Shown here in pieces: positions 1-13,188 of a DNA stretch of 64,000 bases (position 1 is its first letter; each line of letters starts with the position of its first letter). The position numbers and the translations under genes were made by a program. Where the stretch lies: positions 2,188,501 through 2,252,500 of the forward strand of contig JABWDB010000009.1 in assembly GCA_019614645.1 (NCBI GenBank), given 5' to 3'. The notes beneath the pieces are model-generated. The model was given only the letters and a program-made list of their open reading frames with translations, ran no database searches and was not told the DNA's origin. Origin of the DNA: Stratiolaelaps scimitus. Taxonomy: Eukaryota; Arthropoda; Arachnida; Mesostigmata; Laelapidae.

Positions 1-1446
1 TATTAACAGAGGTTGACTATGAGGCTCTATCCAAAGCGAGAGATCCTTCTCGGCCCAGCTGTGATGGAGGCACAATAACGATCACGCAGTGCCTCTAACC
101 TAACCGAACCTCTCAGCTCTTTCACTAGCATTTGCCTACATGTCAACTGTGTGGCCCTCGCTCTAACGATGCGAACGCTATATTTGTCGATTCATCTGTT
201 TATTCACTCTTCCCCTTTGAAATCGTTCACGATCTCGCGCTCTCTCTCGCTCTTTCTCGGTCCTCTCGACACTTTTCGTGGTCTACATCTTCTTCTTCTT
301 CTTATGGCCGTCAGCCGCTTTAATCTGTCCTTCGTAGCGTCGTTGTTGCCTGCTGTTCCCCGCGATCCCCGAGCGCACGAGCAGCATTATTTCGAGCGAC
401 GCTGAAGCCGCTCAATTTTCAGCGAGTACACCGCCAGCCAGCCGCACTCCACAATAATACACGATACGGTGCGCACGTTTGCGCCTACCTACACCGAACA
501 GTCACAGCCGACCGTTGCGGCCCCCGGGCCCCGAAACTCGAGCAGGCGTTGCAGTGAGGGACGAGACGAAATCTGCAGGTATCGTCCTGCAAAGTCAGCC
601 GTCATCCGCGCGTGACTCGCGGTATGCTTGACAGAGCTGGCGCAGAGTACCGCCGTCCGAATTGGTCAGGGTCCCCGTGTCACTCTTGTACGCTAGCGGT
701 TGCACCCGGAACAACCCGGCCGCCGACGTCGACTGCCACCAGCGTTCCTCCGCAACACATGGCCGTAGATCGCAAAGAGGCAAAAAGAACTTCGTGTGCG
801 TCTGTTTATATTTCAGTCCGTATGTGTGCCCGTGTGTGTACCCGTGTTTGCCGGCTGGCCGGTTCGTCGGCACAAAGTCCTCCGTGTGAGAGAAGATGGC
901 AGCACTCGTGCGATGCGGTGTGGTGTGACACTCACTGGAATGCATATGGCCACCCAGGGGCGTAGAGGCGCCCGCTATTCGGAGGCGCCCGCCATTTCGC
1001 GCTGGCAGTTCGGATGGCCGAATGCGAAATGGAGACTTCTGAGATGGGGAGTTGGGGGCCCAGCGGTCGGAGCGCTCCGGGGGGGTTCGCACCGGGGAGG
1101 GCAGTGAGCGAGAGCGGCCGCGACCGACCGCGTTGAGCTCGAGTAAAAGTAGTAGGGTTGCAAGTAACCGGGGAACCGGAACGCGTGGGACGCGCACGAG
1201 GGCTTAGGAAAAGTATATTTGTATGGAAATGTGTCAACAACACGACACAAAATAGCACTGCTGTTCCGCCGAAACCGCTCACCGCACCGCACGACCCGAG
1301 CCGCGCCGAGCCGCTGGTGTACCACCGCTGGCGAACTCAGTTTGTTGTCGAAAAGAAAGCAAAACGCCGCAATGCGTGCCGCGTCATGCCGTGGCTGTAT
1401 ATGAGAGGCTGAGTTGGCAACACGGCGTAACGCATCATCTTTGTCG
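1..1446. other. Intergenic or leader DNA with GC-rich island
   Basis: Bases from about 360 to 1330 are GC- and CpG-rich and contain overlapping open frames on both strands, none with recognisable homology. They may mark a promoter or 5'UTR of a gene outside my recognition. A short (CTT)n stretch lies at 288-303. Confidence 0.4.
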
Positions 1447-1499
1447 AGTCTCTCTCTCTCTATCTCTCTTTCTCTCGGTGAAGGTAGAGAGATATGGGC

Positions 1500-1537
<38 letters not shown>

Positions 1538-1552
1538 AGAGAGAGAGAGAGG
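1447..1552. repeat. (CT)n - (TA)16 - (GA)n compound microsatellite
   Basis: A pyrimidine tract (1447-1477) and a purine tract (1535-1552) lie on either side of a (TA)16 run (1503-1534). The outer tracts are complementary, so the locus is an imperfect inverted repeat with a palindromic centre. Confidence 0.85.
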
Positions 1553-4500
1553 CTCTTTCAGGCACCGAGCGGATCGTGCCAGATGAAGAGAAGGGACCTC
1601 TGGGTAGATACCGGTCGGATGAAACTGTGGATGTGAATAACGTCGACCAACGTTTTTTTCACTCGGCGTCTGTTTTGTTGTTACGTCGAACGGAACGACG
1701 AACGCGGCCGTCCCCTGGGTCGATAGAATGGAGCTCGCTTACTCGAGAGAGAGAGAGGCTCAGCTGCATTTATCTTCTTGAATATAGGCACTCACAGATG
1801 TGCAACTGGCTCATTTGTATATACATGCAGCGCAGGTATTCGTTCCAGCTTGTTTTGCACCACTGTCCTTTGCGATATGAGAAATACCGCGATGCGTCGG
1901 TCGAGGATACTTCGCACCGCCACTAGCATGCTTCATCATGTACCGTAGAGGTACCTAGAGGTGGCGCTTAGAGGAACAGATCTCTTAACCTCTAATCCAT
2001 TAAGATTAGTTTGTCGTCATTTCATAACAATGTCGACAGGCTGCGGCATCGACGAGATGATGTAAAACGATGGTGTGGCAAAAGGTAACACAACAATTCT
2101 TCAACAAAGTACCCATTCATTATTTATCCCTAACCGTTTCACAGTTTCCGTCATGTCTACGGGGAAATGCTAAAAAATGCTGCCAGCACAACTCACATTT
2201 CAGCACACCCGAGGATAGTATGTTGAGCGGTAAGCTTGTCCCTAGAAAATAACATATATCGTCTTTCATTAGCAATGTGAAAATGAAACGTTTTTGAGAA
2301 AAGTAAGCTTTTTCCTTTTTCACACAAATAATAAATCACTGCAAATCAGAACAAAACAACATTCGTGGCCAGGTCGTTGGAAGACGGTCTCTTTCTCTCT
2401 CTCTCTCTATCGCTCGGTCTCTCCCTAAGTCTGAAGCGTAGCAATCCCATTTTGCTAGCGCGGATGTGGCTCACGCAACTCTTCTCAGTCGGCGGTCGGC
2501 CGTGTTTTGAAATTGAATCACTCTGAAATTGAGCTCTTCTTTTGCCATGGTCACTGTCCATGCCCCGACGTTCTAGAGCTCGCTCTGTCTCTGTTTCGAA
2601 GCTTTGCCTCCGCCGGTTGCTCGGATTCGCCCGATCTTTACCGTTTTCCCAAAATCCGCTCATCTGAAGTTCGCTCACGAAGCCTGAATCGCTGAGGCGA
2701 TAGGCCGGTGCCGCTAAAGTACACCCCCCAGTGTGACAAGGGAAAAGCGTTTATGGGACGAATTTCGAGCAGCTCGAAGTGAAGCGATGCTCGTCTCGTG
2801 CAAATATCACTCTCCCTGTCAACAGTTTCAACTAATAAACTGCATCCTGACTCCCGCAGAGGGATGCGATTATCGTGAAGGATAAATATCAAGGCCACAA
2901 TAGTGGAATTGCTGCTATTGTGTGTTCTCTATGCTTGTGGATGTTTGCTAATGAAAATAACTGCTGCTGACACTTTGTCGTCGTTGTAATTTGTATTTGA
3001 ATTGTTATTTGGAGTTTGGGAGCATATGCACCTCAACGAACAATGGCATCAAACGTCCGAGGAAATAAGTCTGTGCATAACCCGAACTGTACTTTTTATT
3101 TAAGTCACTGGTGTACATAAAAAAATGTACAATAAAGTAAATCTTCCGATAAATGTATTATATATCAATAAATAACTTTATCAGTATGTATATATATATA
3201 TATAAATAAATCATGAGGTGCCGCTGTGATCTCCCAGCCCACGATCAGCGCTGAAGGTTGCCAATTTTTTATCTGACATCTAGACGTATACGGACTTCGT
3301 AACGCCTCATCGCTCTGTTCATAGCCTCAAGGCGGACTTTCTTATGCGACTAATGATGCTGTAAAATATCACGTAAGGAGAATGAACCCCTATTTCAACT
3401 ATCAACACAGAGATCTTAGAGATTTCTTCAACAAAGCAAAGTCAACGTATCACTCGTATTGTCCTCTTCATCACGACAGTGACAGTCGGCAGTGTGGTGT
3501 CGCGCGCCCAGTGACATCGAGAAAGACGCCAACCAACTCCGTATAGGTGAGCTTGCGTTACAAGATATTGCACGCACTCGTCAAAAACAACTCACCGCAC
3601 GAGTATCGTTACACACAGGCAGCGGATTTTCCTCGAACCTGGCGTCACTCGCAAATGTGCTATGTTGGTCTTCCATTCAATGGCGCGACTACACACAGAT
3701 CTTCGTATAGCATTCTCTCCAATCGTACGTTTCTTGTTCGCGCCATGTTCTGCCGCTGCTCTAAAAAGGCGCTTCATTCCTCCTCCGCCCTCCCCTTGGG
3801 CTCCGACTGTAGCTCAGGGCACCTCCCTTCCTGTCTCAATACAGGGTCTGGTATGTGTTTTTCTCCTCTTGTTCATCGCCAGCGCTGTGTTGCCTTACGA
3901 TGATGACGGTGGCCGCTGTGGTGATGATGTCCGTGAAAATGATTATGTGCTATGAGACGGCCGGTGCCTGGCTTTCTTTCGACCAGGCCCTTAGTGGCTG
4001 TCGCGGCCGGGTCGGCCGTTCGTGTGTGGAGCTAGGGCGTCTTGCTAGCTTCATTGTTACTATTGGGTGAGGTTAAATGGGTCGGAAAAAACTAGCCTGG
4101 GCTCGCTTACCACGAGAAAAAAAAGCCGAATTCGAGGTGTACGAACCACGAAAAAGCAATGAAAATGGAACTCAACACAAGGCTGGTAAAGCGATCAGGC
4201 TACATTGCAAACAATAGCAGGCCCATCCCAGAAGTGACCAAAGGTATCGGTCGCTTTCCTGGAGACAATAGACGTGTCTGGCATCGTCTCAAGTGCATTC
4301 ACTATTATGTTATCATATTTGTCCACCTCCACACCGCGGGTTTCACCTTTCGTACAGGGTAAACCCAATGGTGGTTCATAGAGCAGTGTATGTTGTGGCA
4401 CGGTATATTATGTCATATATTCAATTTGACAATGGTGTTCCAATAGTATGAATGATGTGGTCGTTTACGTTTTGCCCTGTAGTACGCATAGGTCAGTAGG

Positions 4501-7500
4501 CAGGCAAATGACGGTGTCATTATACGTGTCGAATCATTTCACGCTACTTTTCAAATCAGGAATAACATGATTGATATGCGACCTGTTAGAGCATACATTT
4601 ATACATACATATATATTATTGTCTACAACGTCCGGCAGAGTTCAATGTATCGCCCAGTGAAGTACTGTATATAGGTAGAGGGATACATCAAAATTGCTCT
4701 TGCTGAACGACTTTTATTTTCTCTCCAAAAGGATTTCGTCGTTTGGTTAAATATAATAATACAATGATGAGAAACTTCATCATATGTTTGGTAGGACAGC
4801 CAACATTTAACTAAGCGCCAGCAGGATTCCACGCTTTTGGCTCTCTGGAGGAAAGCGGACTGATTCGTTTGGAAATTGAAACGAAATTTCCTTCGGTTTT
4901 GTTGGTTCAACTGTCTTCCAAAGCGACCCATTTCCAATTCAGTTCCGGTAGAGTCGGGTGTATTGAGAGAGCGAAAGAGAGAGAGAGAGAGAGGGTATCT
5001 GTCTGCTTCTATCCACGAAATGGCAGAGAATGGGCGACTTCATTGCGTTGGCCCTCAGCCCGGCGACCTGCCCGACGATAGCGATGGACAAATTGCCTGG
5101 GGAGTTCGCGACGGACACTTGCTTGTGGGACGATTGCACAGCAAAGGGAGAAAAAACGAAATTGAAGATATCACAGCGGTGCAGAACGTATAATAACTCT
5201 GAGACACTGAAAGCTAGCAGCGCACATATTAATGCACTTAAGCGACCTCCATCTATATTGTCGTAGACGTCCGACATTTTCATCAAACAGTAGTGGGTTT
5301 TTTTTTTCGTGTAACGCATGCATGACTCAGCACAACTCAACTCAAAAATCCGTCCTCAACAGGTGTAACTTTCTTTTATGCAAGTGGGAATTTTGATCTT
5401 CGATACGAATGGCATCAGGAATACATATACTTCGGACACTAGAAACCGTGAGGAAAGCCAAAGGTATTCACTACTCAGTGACTTGTAAAATTCCACTAGG
5501 TTCATTAATTAATAATGTTTGTTGTTCGACACCAGTGAACTTCACTTCGAGTTGCAATGCATTTCGTCGTCGGCATCTTTTCCTTGCTCTTTCAAATCCT
5601 CCTTGCCCCTGTGCTAGGGTTCTTTGATCTGACGCTGAGGTCGCACGCCAACGTCAAGTTTCGTTCATGTTCAAACGGCTAGACGAACATGGCGAAATAT
5701 TCAAGATCCCGCTGCCGATCTGTCGAGTACTGTACGTGTGCTGCTTGCCATTAAAGACGGTCAGCTATGGAAGCAAATTTGTGCATAACCCTCTGAGGGT
5801 TCTAAGAGCGCGAACAGTGAAATAAAAGCGAGGAGAGGGACAAAGAAGGAATTGCTTAGATCGCTCGCGATGACTCTTTCTGACGACTGTCGCCTGAGCA
5901 AAGATTCGAGGTCGTGATGGTGGAAGGGGACCGCATGTATTCTAGCTTCGATGGTGAAGAGGCCATATGTGTAGATTGACTATTTCACTATCAGCATCTC
6001 TGCTGGATACGTAACTCATCTATGCTACGCTTTATGGCTTGGGGTACAAAATACGTAGCATATTATATAAGTGACACAGTTTTACAGCCTTAACAATGCT
6101 ATAGCGATTTAAGGGCATCTTCTATTTATTCAAATCCAGGCAAAGTGTTCCATGCAACAGCTGGGGTTCAACCAGCCGGCTTATTCCTTATCAGCAATTA
6201 CATCATATAGCTGCACAGATTATATAAAGCTATAATAAAACGTCATTTCTTTTCGTCACAGGCGTTTTTCTTATTTATAAGTTAACTTGGTCGAAATTGA
6301 AATTTTCTTCACGGCGCGAGTCCATAAAGTAGCCGATTTCGCTCATCTCGGAGGTTTCATCGTCGTTGCTTGAGACGACCCGACCTCCCTGCTGCCATGT
6401 CTGAGGTTGGGGGTCACATAGCTGCACTTGGACTAAATCAAAGCGGCAGCAGTAGTACCAGCAGCTCTTGCTATGGCGACAACTCCTGCGCGAATCTTAG
6501 GTCCCCACACACAGACACATGGATCGAGTGAGAAAGAGTCCCAGTCGGTAGTATATTGCCTCTCCACGCTCCGCCGCGGTCTTCTGCCCATCGGTGGGAG
6601 AGAGCTTGGTGCTGGAGCGTGTGCGTGTAGCTACCACTATGCCAGCAAGCCGTGGGTTCCAAGCGAGCTCGAAGACCGGCCCGAGTCGCTCGCAAGTCGA
6701 CGCGGTCTGTCCAACGTGACTCGCGTACCAAGAGGCTTCAATGGAACTTGCACGCTGGCGGGTCCAAGGCGGGCATCTCCTCAGCCGTACGTTCCCGCAC
6801 AGGCAAGGTTCTGGCGTGTGCGTAGGAGAGGACGAGACCAACCTCAGTATCGGGTGTCCGTTCACCGTCAATGCCGGTGGGCCCTCACACCGCTCTCACT
6901 GGCTGCACTGGCATTGGCCGTCCCAGGCCGTGCCGGAGCCCACAGGCCGTTGCCCTTCGCCAAGCCGGCAGCAAGCCACGAGATAAAAGATCGGCGCGAG
7001 GAACAACGTTCACCGCAACCGTCTCAATGAACTATTGACTAGCTCCAGGCCCCATGAGAGGTTGGGGGCAAGGGGTTGCGGGACAACCTCAAATAGCGCG
7101 TAGTTCGCCGCTGGCTTACACCCGAGGCCCTCCACCATTACTTGCGTGATGTAGCTTTCTTGGCGCGCAAATCTTAAACATGACGCGCTTGGCGCAAGGG
7201 CGTACTGAGCAAGAAAACATTAGGGAAATCGTCGTCATAAGAAACTGGGTCGTACCAAAGTACGACATTGTGGCACGAGGGGACGCTGGGATTTCGAGCA
7301 GGTCTCTAAATGCACGTGCTAGATTAATACCTAGAGCATAAAAGCGGACAGCTGATCACCCTATCGAGTCAATATAGTCTGGGGGAAGAGATAAAGGAAA
7401 AATGGTTCACTGTCTCCCGCTTGCTGCATGTATCGATTTTCTGGAAGAGGGTAAACATGCTTGACACAGCGCTGACAATGGCGCTCGGAGGCACGTCGAA

Positions 7501-8146
7501 TGAAAAAGTTTAGCGCCAAATGGCAGTTTAGCGTAGCAACGCGGAGCAGCTACATTACGTATTCCCTTCTACGTATAGCTGATTAGGTTCAGTAAATCAT
7601 TACTCACTAGCCTAGCGTTGATTTCTCGATGTTTCATCTCTTGTTCAAGCTATGAAGGAAAGCGATGTAAATCAGCGAGAACTCGTTCGAATTTCCGATG
7701 TGTTCGATCGTGGTCGAACTCTCTGGTGTGATTTCCACGAATTAAATTGCATTTGCGCAATTCCTTATTTCTACGAAGCAAGCGCATATCCTCATGATTA
7801 GGTTTCACATTAATTTCACGACGAATTCAAGAACTCAGCGACCCCGTTTTCCGCCACCGCCGGAAGGGGGCTTGGCGCCCCTTCCCCGTTTTTCTAATAA
7901 CACATAATTAATAACTGCACAGTTTCTCTCCGGTGCGAGCTGATGTTCGGGTATCGCGCAGGCCGACGCAGCCGGCCACAGGCGGACGGCTCGTCATATC
8001 TGTAGCTTGCGCGTGCGAGGCTTTGACGAGGCCCTCGCCCAAGCCTGTGGCAATTGCGTCCTTCGTTAATGGCCTTCCTTCCCTTTTCTAGCGTTTTCTT
8101 CCTTCTAAATGGCCTGCAAGGGCCTTCAAGCGATTCACCCATGAAG

Positions 8147-8148
<2 letters not shown>
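1553..8148. other. No recognisable gene
   Basis: Mostly AT-rich DNA. Around 3090-3215 are several AATAAA-type strings and a TGTACAT/ATGTACA inverted repeat, which might be a transcript 3' end. A GC-rich island lies at about 6440-7060. (GA)n occurs near 4975-4994. Confidence 0.4.

Positions 8149-8179
<31 letters not shown>
8149..8179. repeat. (AG)n microsatellite
   Basis: About 15 uninterrupted AG units. Confidence 0.9.
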
Positions 8180-8182
<3 letters not shown>

Positions 8183-8685
8183 AAGGGACGGGAGAGAGTG
8201 CGTGGGAGCAAGCAACTGCTTCACCCAACAGCAAATCAGGGGGCCAAATGCCGACCTGCGCCAGAAACACAGAGATAAGAGGGCGCACTGTACCGCTCCT
8301 GCTTGCACCCCCCCGGGCAGATAAGAGCTCACGTGTTCCGCTTCCTGGAGCGGCGAAATACGACCTCAGCGCTTATGGACGAACTGACTGACCACTACAT
8401 CTGCATCAAATCTGTACAGCCGCCGAAGACGAGTGCATGAGGATATAACGCGATGCCGGAAATGTATAGGACATTCGTATATAACTATGGCACTATTATA
8501 GCTCTGCATACTCTCCCTGTTAATCTCAAGGTTCGAAATGCGCGTCAAAGCATCGCGATCATCGTGGACATGATGACGAGCAAGCGTGCTTTCTTGGTAT
8601 AAGGGGCGCATCAATGTATTACGGTATCTCTCCGGAGAAGCCAAATAATAGTGCGTTTCTCTGTTATGCAAAAGTACGCTAATAG

Positions 8686-8813
8686 TTTTCAATACCACTT
8701 ACATAATGCTTATCAATATGCTTTTTAATACCATTTACATAATGCTTTTCAATACTACTTACATGATGCTGTTCAGTACCACTTACACAATACGTTTTCA
8801 ATACCACATACAT
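8686..8813. repeat. 24-bp minisatellite with one 12-bp half unit
   Basis: Five diverged tandem copies of a 24-base unit starting TTTTCAATACCACTTACATA at 8686, 8722, 8746, 8770 and about 8795 (last one partial). A 12-base half unit lies at 8710-8721. Substitutions such as CCA/CTA and ATAATGC/ATGATGC distinguish the copies, so the array is old. Confidence 0.8.
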
Positions 8814-10622
8814 CTTATTGCAAAATGGAAGCACTCACTGATAGAGTAATGGAGTTATAGGTATCATATGAGGAGGTAGGTATTCCTTTATACAGATGAT
8901 GCAGCTTCTAGCTTAGGACCGATCCTATTTTGCCCGAAGGGTATCAGCGGTCTCGCGAGTACCTCTCATGGGTACTCAGTTGGACTAGCCAAACATGTGC
9001 AGCCAGTCTTGTGAGTGGTGCCCACCATCCACGCACACGGTTGGTTGATGAAATATCCCCGGCGCTAGAGCATCCCCAATATTCCGACGTCATGACCTCA
9101 TCAGGGCCTATACCCATCTGGACAGTTAAGCCAATAAAAAATGCTTTGACTTGGGCGAACAATTGCTACGAACGTCAGATCTCTCCAGCCTTCTCCTGTT
9201 TCTCGTTTTTCACTACTGTCCGCTCGTGCAATTCCCGCTGCAACGCCGGCATCGAGGGGTGGTTGCGTTCCTCCTCCGTGAATTAGCGCCGCCACCTTAG
9301 CACACCATTGAGCGAAGCGGTACTGAACGGCAACGACACAGGAACGTGAGCAGAGTAATTCCGGGATAAAAGGGAGGCTAGGGGCGGTCAGGCAACGAAC
9401 CAACCAAATAGCGAGCCATCCAACTCAAGCTTGAGAGGCGCTTGCAACGCCCGGTCAGCTAGGGCAGGCGGGACGATGAGCGACGCTAACCTTTCTGCCA
9501 GGTTTCTGTCTCGGCTCTCCTGGCGGGGCTAAACCGACTTGGAGAGAAAAACTTGAGAGTATGTTGGAGGAAGGACTTTCGGGAGATCGGCTTCTGGGGC
9601 GTCGGCGGTCCTGCCAACGGGACGACGAGGAGAAAGATTGAGCGGAACATGACTAAAGGTGCCGTCTGCCACTCCGGGTAGTGCTACTGAAACTACTGCT
9701 GCTTAGCCCTGTCAGGCGAACTGGCACCGGGGGCCTTCAGGCCCTTGGGTGGCCACCCCAAGTGGGCCGACCGTGGCCAACAATGCTCGAGGAGCCGAGG
9801 CGGTCTAGGTATAGTTAGCTGGGAGACGCCGACTCAGGCTAGCGTAGACGAACAAAGAAGATGAACAGGAGACGATGCGAGCAAAAAACATTCGAATGAG
9901 CGCTGCGTCAAAGAGAGAAAGCGAGTGAGTGCCTCATACCGCGAGGTGGCACTGGCTGGTAAGAACACAGCGAAGAGGGTGCCAAAGAGGTGACGCAAAA
10001 AGAAGTGGTGGCAATATTTAATTTGCTCGGCGGGCCAAAGAGTGATTCTGGAGGATTCTGCGGACGTGGTCCTGCTACTGTAGCCGGTGGTGAGACTACA
10101 CACAGCAGCTGTTGTTAGTAGGCGCTACGGTAGTCGAAACGGGGCCCAAAGCCAACGGAGCTGGGAAGTAGAGAGGGCGCTGTGGTGATAGAGGACGGCC
10201 GGTTTGGGCCACACAGAGAGGGCCACGTTGGTGGTGATAGACGGCGCAGGCCGAAATACGCTTACGCAGCGTAATTCGAGTGCAACCCGTCTAGCGAAGA
10301 CGAAGAAACAGACAGGAAGGGAGAGCGGGCTGCTTGGCCTCTGTAAGAGAACTTAGCCGGAATCAGCATTGTGACTTGAAGAGGCAGTAGCCTGTTACGT
10401 ATGACGAAGACGTAACGTGGTAGTCCATCAAATTGCGGCTGGTGGTCCATAAGGGTTGTGGGGGACGGGGAGATACTTCTGAGGCATAGTACTTAATAAT
10501 ACTTGACCAGGTTAAGTGGATGTGGAGTGAGAGAGAGAGGGAGTAAGTGAGAGACCGATGAGTATCGACAAACGATTTATATGCATTGCACGCAACACAT
10601 GAGACTTGCTTGAGAAGAGATT
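8814..10622. other. No recognisable gene
   Basis: Moderately GC-rich at 9200-10300 with short open frames only. I see no domain, RNA gene or transposon in it. Confidence 0.4.
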
Positions 10623-10653
10623 TAGAATTCGGCAATACGATTGCCGAATTCTA
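10623..10653. repeat. Perfect 14-bp hairpin
   Basis: TAGAATTCGGCAAT (10623-10636) and its exact reverse complement (10640-10653) are separated by ACG. It is followed by a short (CAATT)n-like stretch. No U-run or gene end is adjacent, so no terminator role is suggested. Confidence 0.6.
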
Positions 10654-12365
10654 ATTCTTTCCAATTCAATTCAATTCGAATTTGGAAGGAAGCCGAGCGA
10701 TGGAGTTGCAACAATCGCCAGCCTTTGCTAATTTTGTTTGAGCCAAATTGAGGTGTCGACGCGCCGATAACCCGGTGATACCGCAACATGACGAAGTCCA
10801 ATTTGGAACGTGTTTCAACTAAGGTACACATTCAATTGAGTGGAAGTTTTTAGGAAACGGTTCCTCTAGAGGTTTGCATTTCTATAGACGAGCCATTATG
10901 GCCGTGCAGCGGTCATGCAGAATGGCCTCATTCTTTGGCGGTATTGCGAGAAACAAATCGCACTCTGCTAAATATACTGATACAGCGCTGACTACGGATT
11001 AAAATTGGTAGGTATGGAATCCTTTTCCTTGCGGTCGTTAAATTTATTTGAACGCGTGGCGAAATTCCCTGGCTACGGGCGAAAGAGTTCGACGAGCATG
11101 TGTCACGAGTTCTCCCATGAGAGATGTCCCTTCGCCAAAGTCGCTCGTGGCCATAAAAGCTCTTTGTCACTACCATAAATCAATAACGAATGTCTCACCT
11201 TCAAAGAGCTCCTGAGAACCTCACCCGAAGTAGCAGCTGACCATTCACCTCCGTCTGCCCAAAAACATGCCGAACATAAGCCTGATATGTTTTTCAACAA
11301 TTCGCTGGGTTTGGTTGGATCGCATTTTAGCGGAGGGCAAGGAAGAACTATTTCGAAAGAATCCTGTCCTCATCGTAGCTAGGCTGAAAATTGTATTTCA
11401 TTCGACCTCCAACCGAGTACAACGTATTCACAGTCGCAGCGATTACACCCAACGCGGTGCTTAGGATCTACACGGCAGCCTGAGTGGGCGTCTCTCAACG
11501 ATTGTTTTTATAATACCTCAGATTTACCTCAGAATGGAAACGTCAGGTCTTTGTCTGCCCCAAGGCACAAGTTGAACCTTGCGAGCATCTAACAATCCGA
11601 GTCATCCGAGCCGCAACCCGTGGCAGGTACAGTGTCTGATACCCCTTTCCTAGTAGCATTTGACTAATTAACGCATTACGGCATTCTGACGAGGAATGAG
11701 GAAGTCATACACACGTTCCCCTTAAATTTTCGTTGGCATACTAGGCAACTTGATCAAATAGATATGATTAGGTGCGTGGAGTAATTGCACGCCTCGCCAC
11801 CATCGTCGCCCTTCGGCAGCCCCGACTGGAATCGTTCGCCGGCCGACACTCGGTGATCTTATCAGCGTCGCGCTCCTCGTCCCACTCTGGCCTCCGAGAG
11901 AGAGAGAGGTCCCTGAGGGACCATTGCGTTTGGCAGGCTCCGGGAGCTCTCGCTCTCGGCGTTGCTGACGACGTCGCTGTCGGATATTGTGACGAGGCCT
12001 TTCTGGACCGCGCGGGCCTCGTACACGCCGGTGACCTCCGCTCCCAGCGGGATCTCTCTCGATGTCTCCTTCTCTACGGCGGGATTTTCACAGCTGCCGG
12101 CCAGCCTCTCCCAACGGGTAGTTGGACGAGAGGAGGGGACTCCAAATAGGCTCTTCTCATAGTAGTAATCACAGGCTGCTGTTATGCAGGGTATGCAGAG
12201 TTCGTGGAGTTTGCGCTTGTTGAGTTGCTGCTGCTGCTGCTGCTTCTGCGGCGCCTCACCAACGGCTGCTGTTCGGAAGCCAACTCCGCTGAGGCTCTAG
12301 CTGCTGCTACTCTTGGGCCGTTGGCTGTAAGTGTTATTACGACGAACGACTGTTATGAGCACCCC

Positions 12366-12402
<37 letters not shown>

Positions 12403-13066
12403 CTCTATGAGCACAATGTTACACGCGCGAGCCGTACTGAGGTCCTTTGTCTATGATGGTCGGTGATGGACTATCGTGCAGGCTAGGGCAACGATGATGT
12501 CTATGGCGATGATTTCGGGCGCGGCCGACATTTCAGGACTGACTACCACCGCGACTCATCCCGCACTGCTTTGTGGGTGAGCATCGCTGCCGATCCCAGC
12601 TTGAAAGGTGGCCGGAGGCATAAACCGGAGGCCGAACGAGCAAATTGGACAACTGGCTCTCCCCCTCGCTTGCTCGCTGACGTGGCTCAGCGTCTGCTGT
12701 TATGGGGTAGAGACCAGCTACAATGCATTCTGCCGCTCGCCCGTGCCATGCTGATTACTCGTGCATTAGGCTGACTTGAAACCAGAAGTGGCGAGTCTAC
12801 GAGCTCTCTGCAACTAACCGTCGATTCACGAGTCTACCCACTTCAGCAATCCACAGTGATTAATGCCATAGTACAGTACATGTATAGAGCCAATCGGAAG
12901 GTTTTCGCTGCAGTAGTGCGATACGTTGATTAGTGAAAGCGCTAATGTTTAGTGATCCATTGATCTCAAGGTCATTAGGAAATGTAATACATGTAACCAG
13001 CTCTGTGAGTAAAGTCGAAAATCCGTCTAAATTTTATCCTATCTTGATATTAAAATGATTTGCACC
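10654..13066. other. No recognisable gene
   Basis: A GC-rich stretch at about 11770-12330 precedes (CTG)n and (TA)16 microsatellites. No exon that I can identify. Confidence 0.4.
12367..12398. repeat. (TA)16 microsatellite
   Basis: An uninterrupted TA run. A short (CTG)n stretch (12226-12245) lies just upstream. Confidence 0.9.
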
Positions 13067-13188
13067 CGACTCGCCTAGATCCCCGGTCTTCGAGACCTTA
13101 GGTTCGAGCCCTGCAATGTGACATAAAAGAGAGCTTAAGCATTGTAAAAATTGCACTTCCTTCAATAAACCATTAAACCTTTACCTTT
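13067..13188 (+). repeat. tRNA-derived SINE-like element, copy A
   Basis: A tRNA-like head with a B-box match GGTTCGAGCC at 13101-13110 is preceded by a clover-arm-like GGTCTTCGAGACC. It is followed by a non-tRNA body, GTGACATAAAAGAGAGCTTAA then GCATTGTAAAAATTGCACTTCC, and an AATAAACC tail. The same body after a B box recurs at 52.93 kb (+) and in diverged form at 14.4 kb (-). That repetition, and the RNA polymerase III promoter element, support a dispersed SINE family. The A box is poor. Confidence 0.65.
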
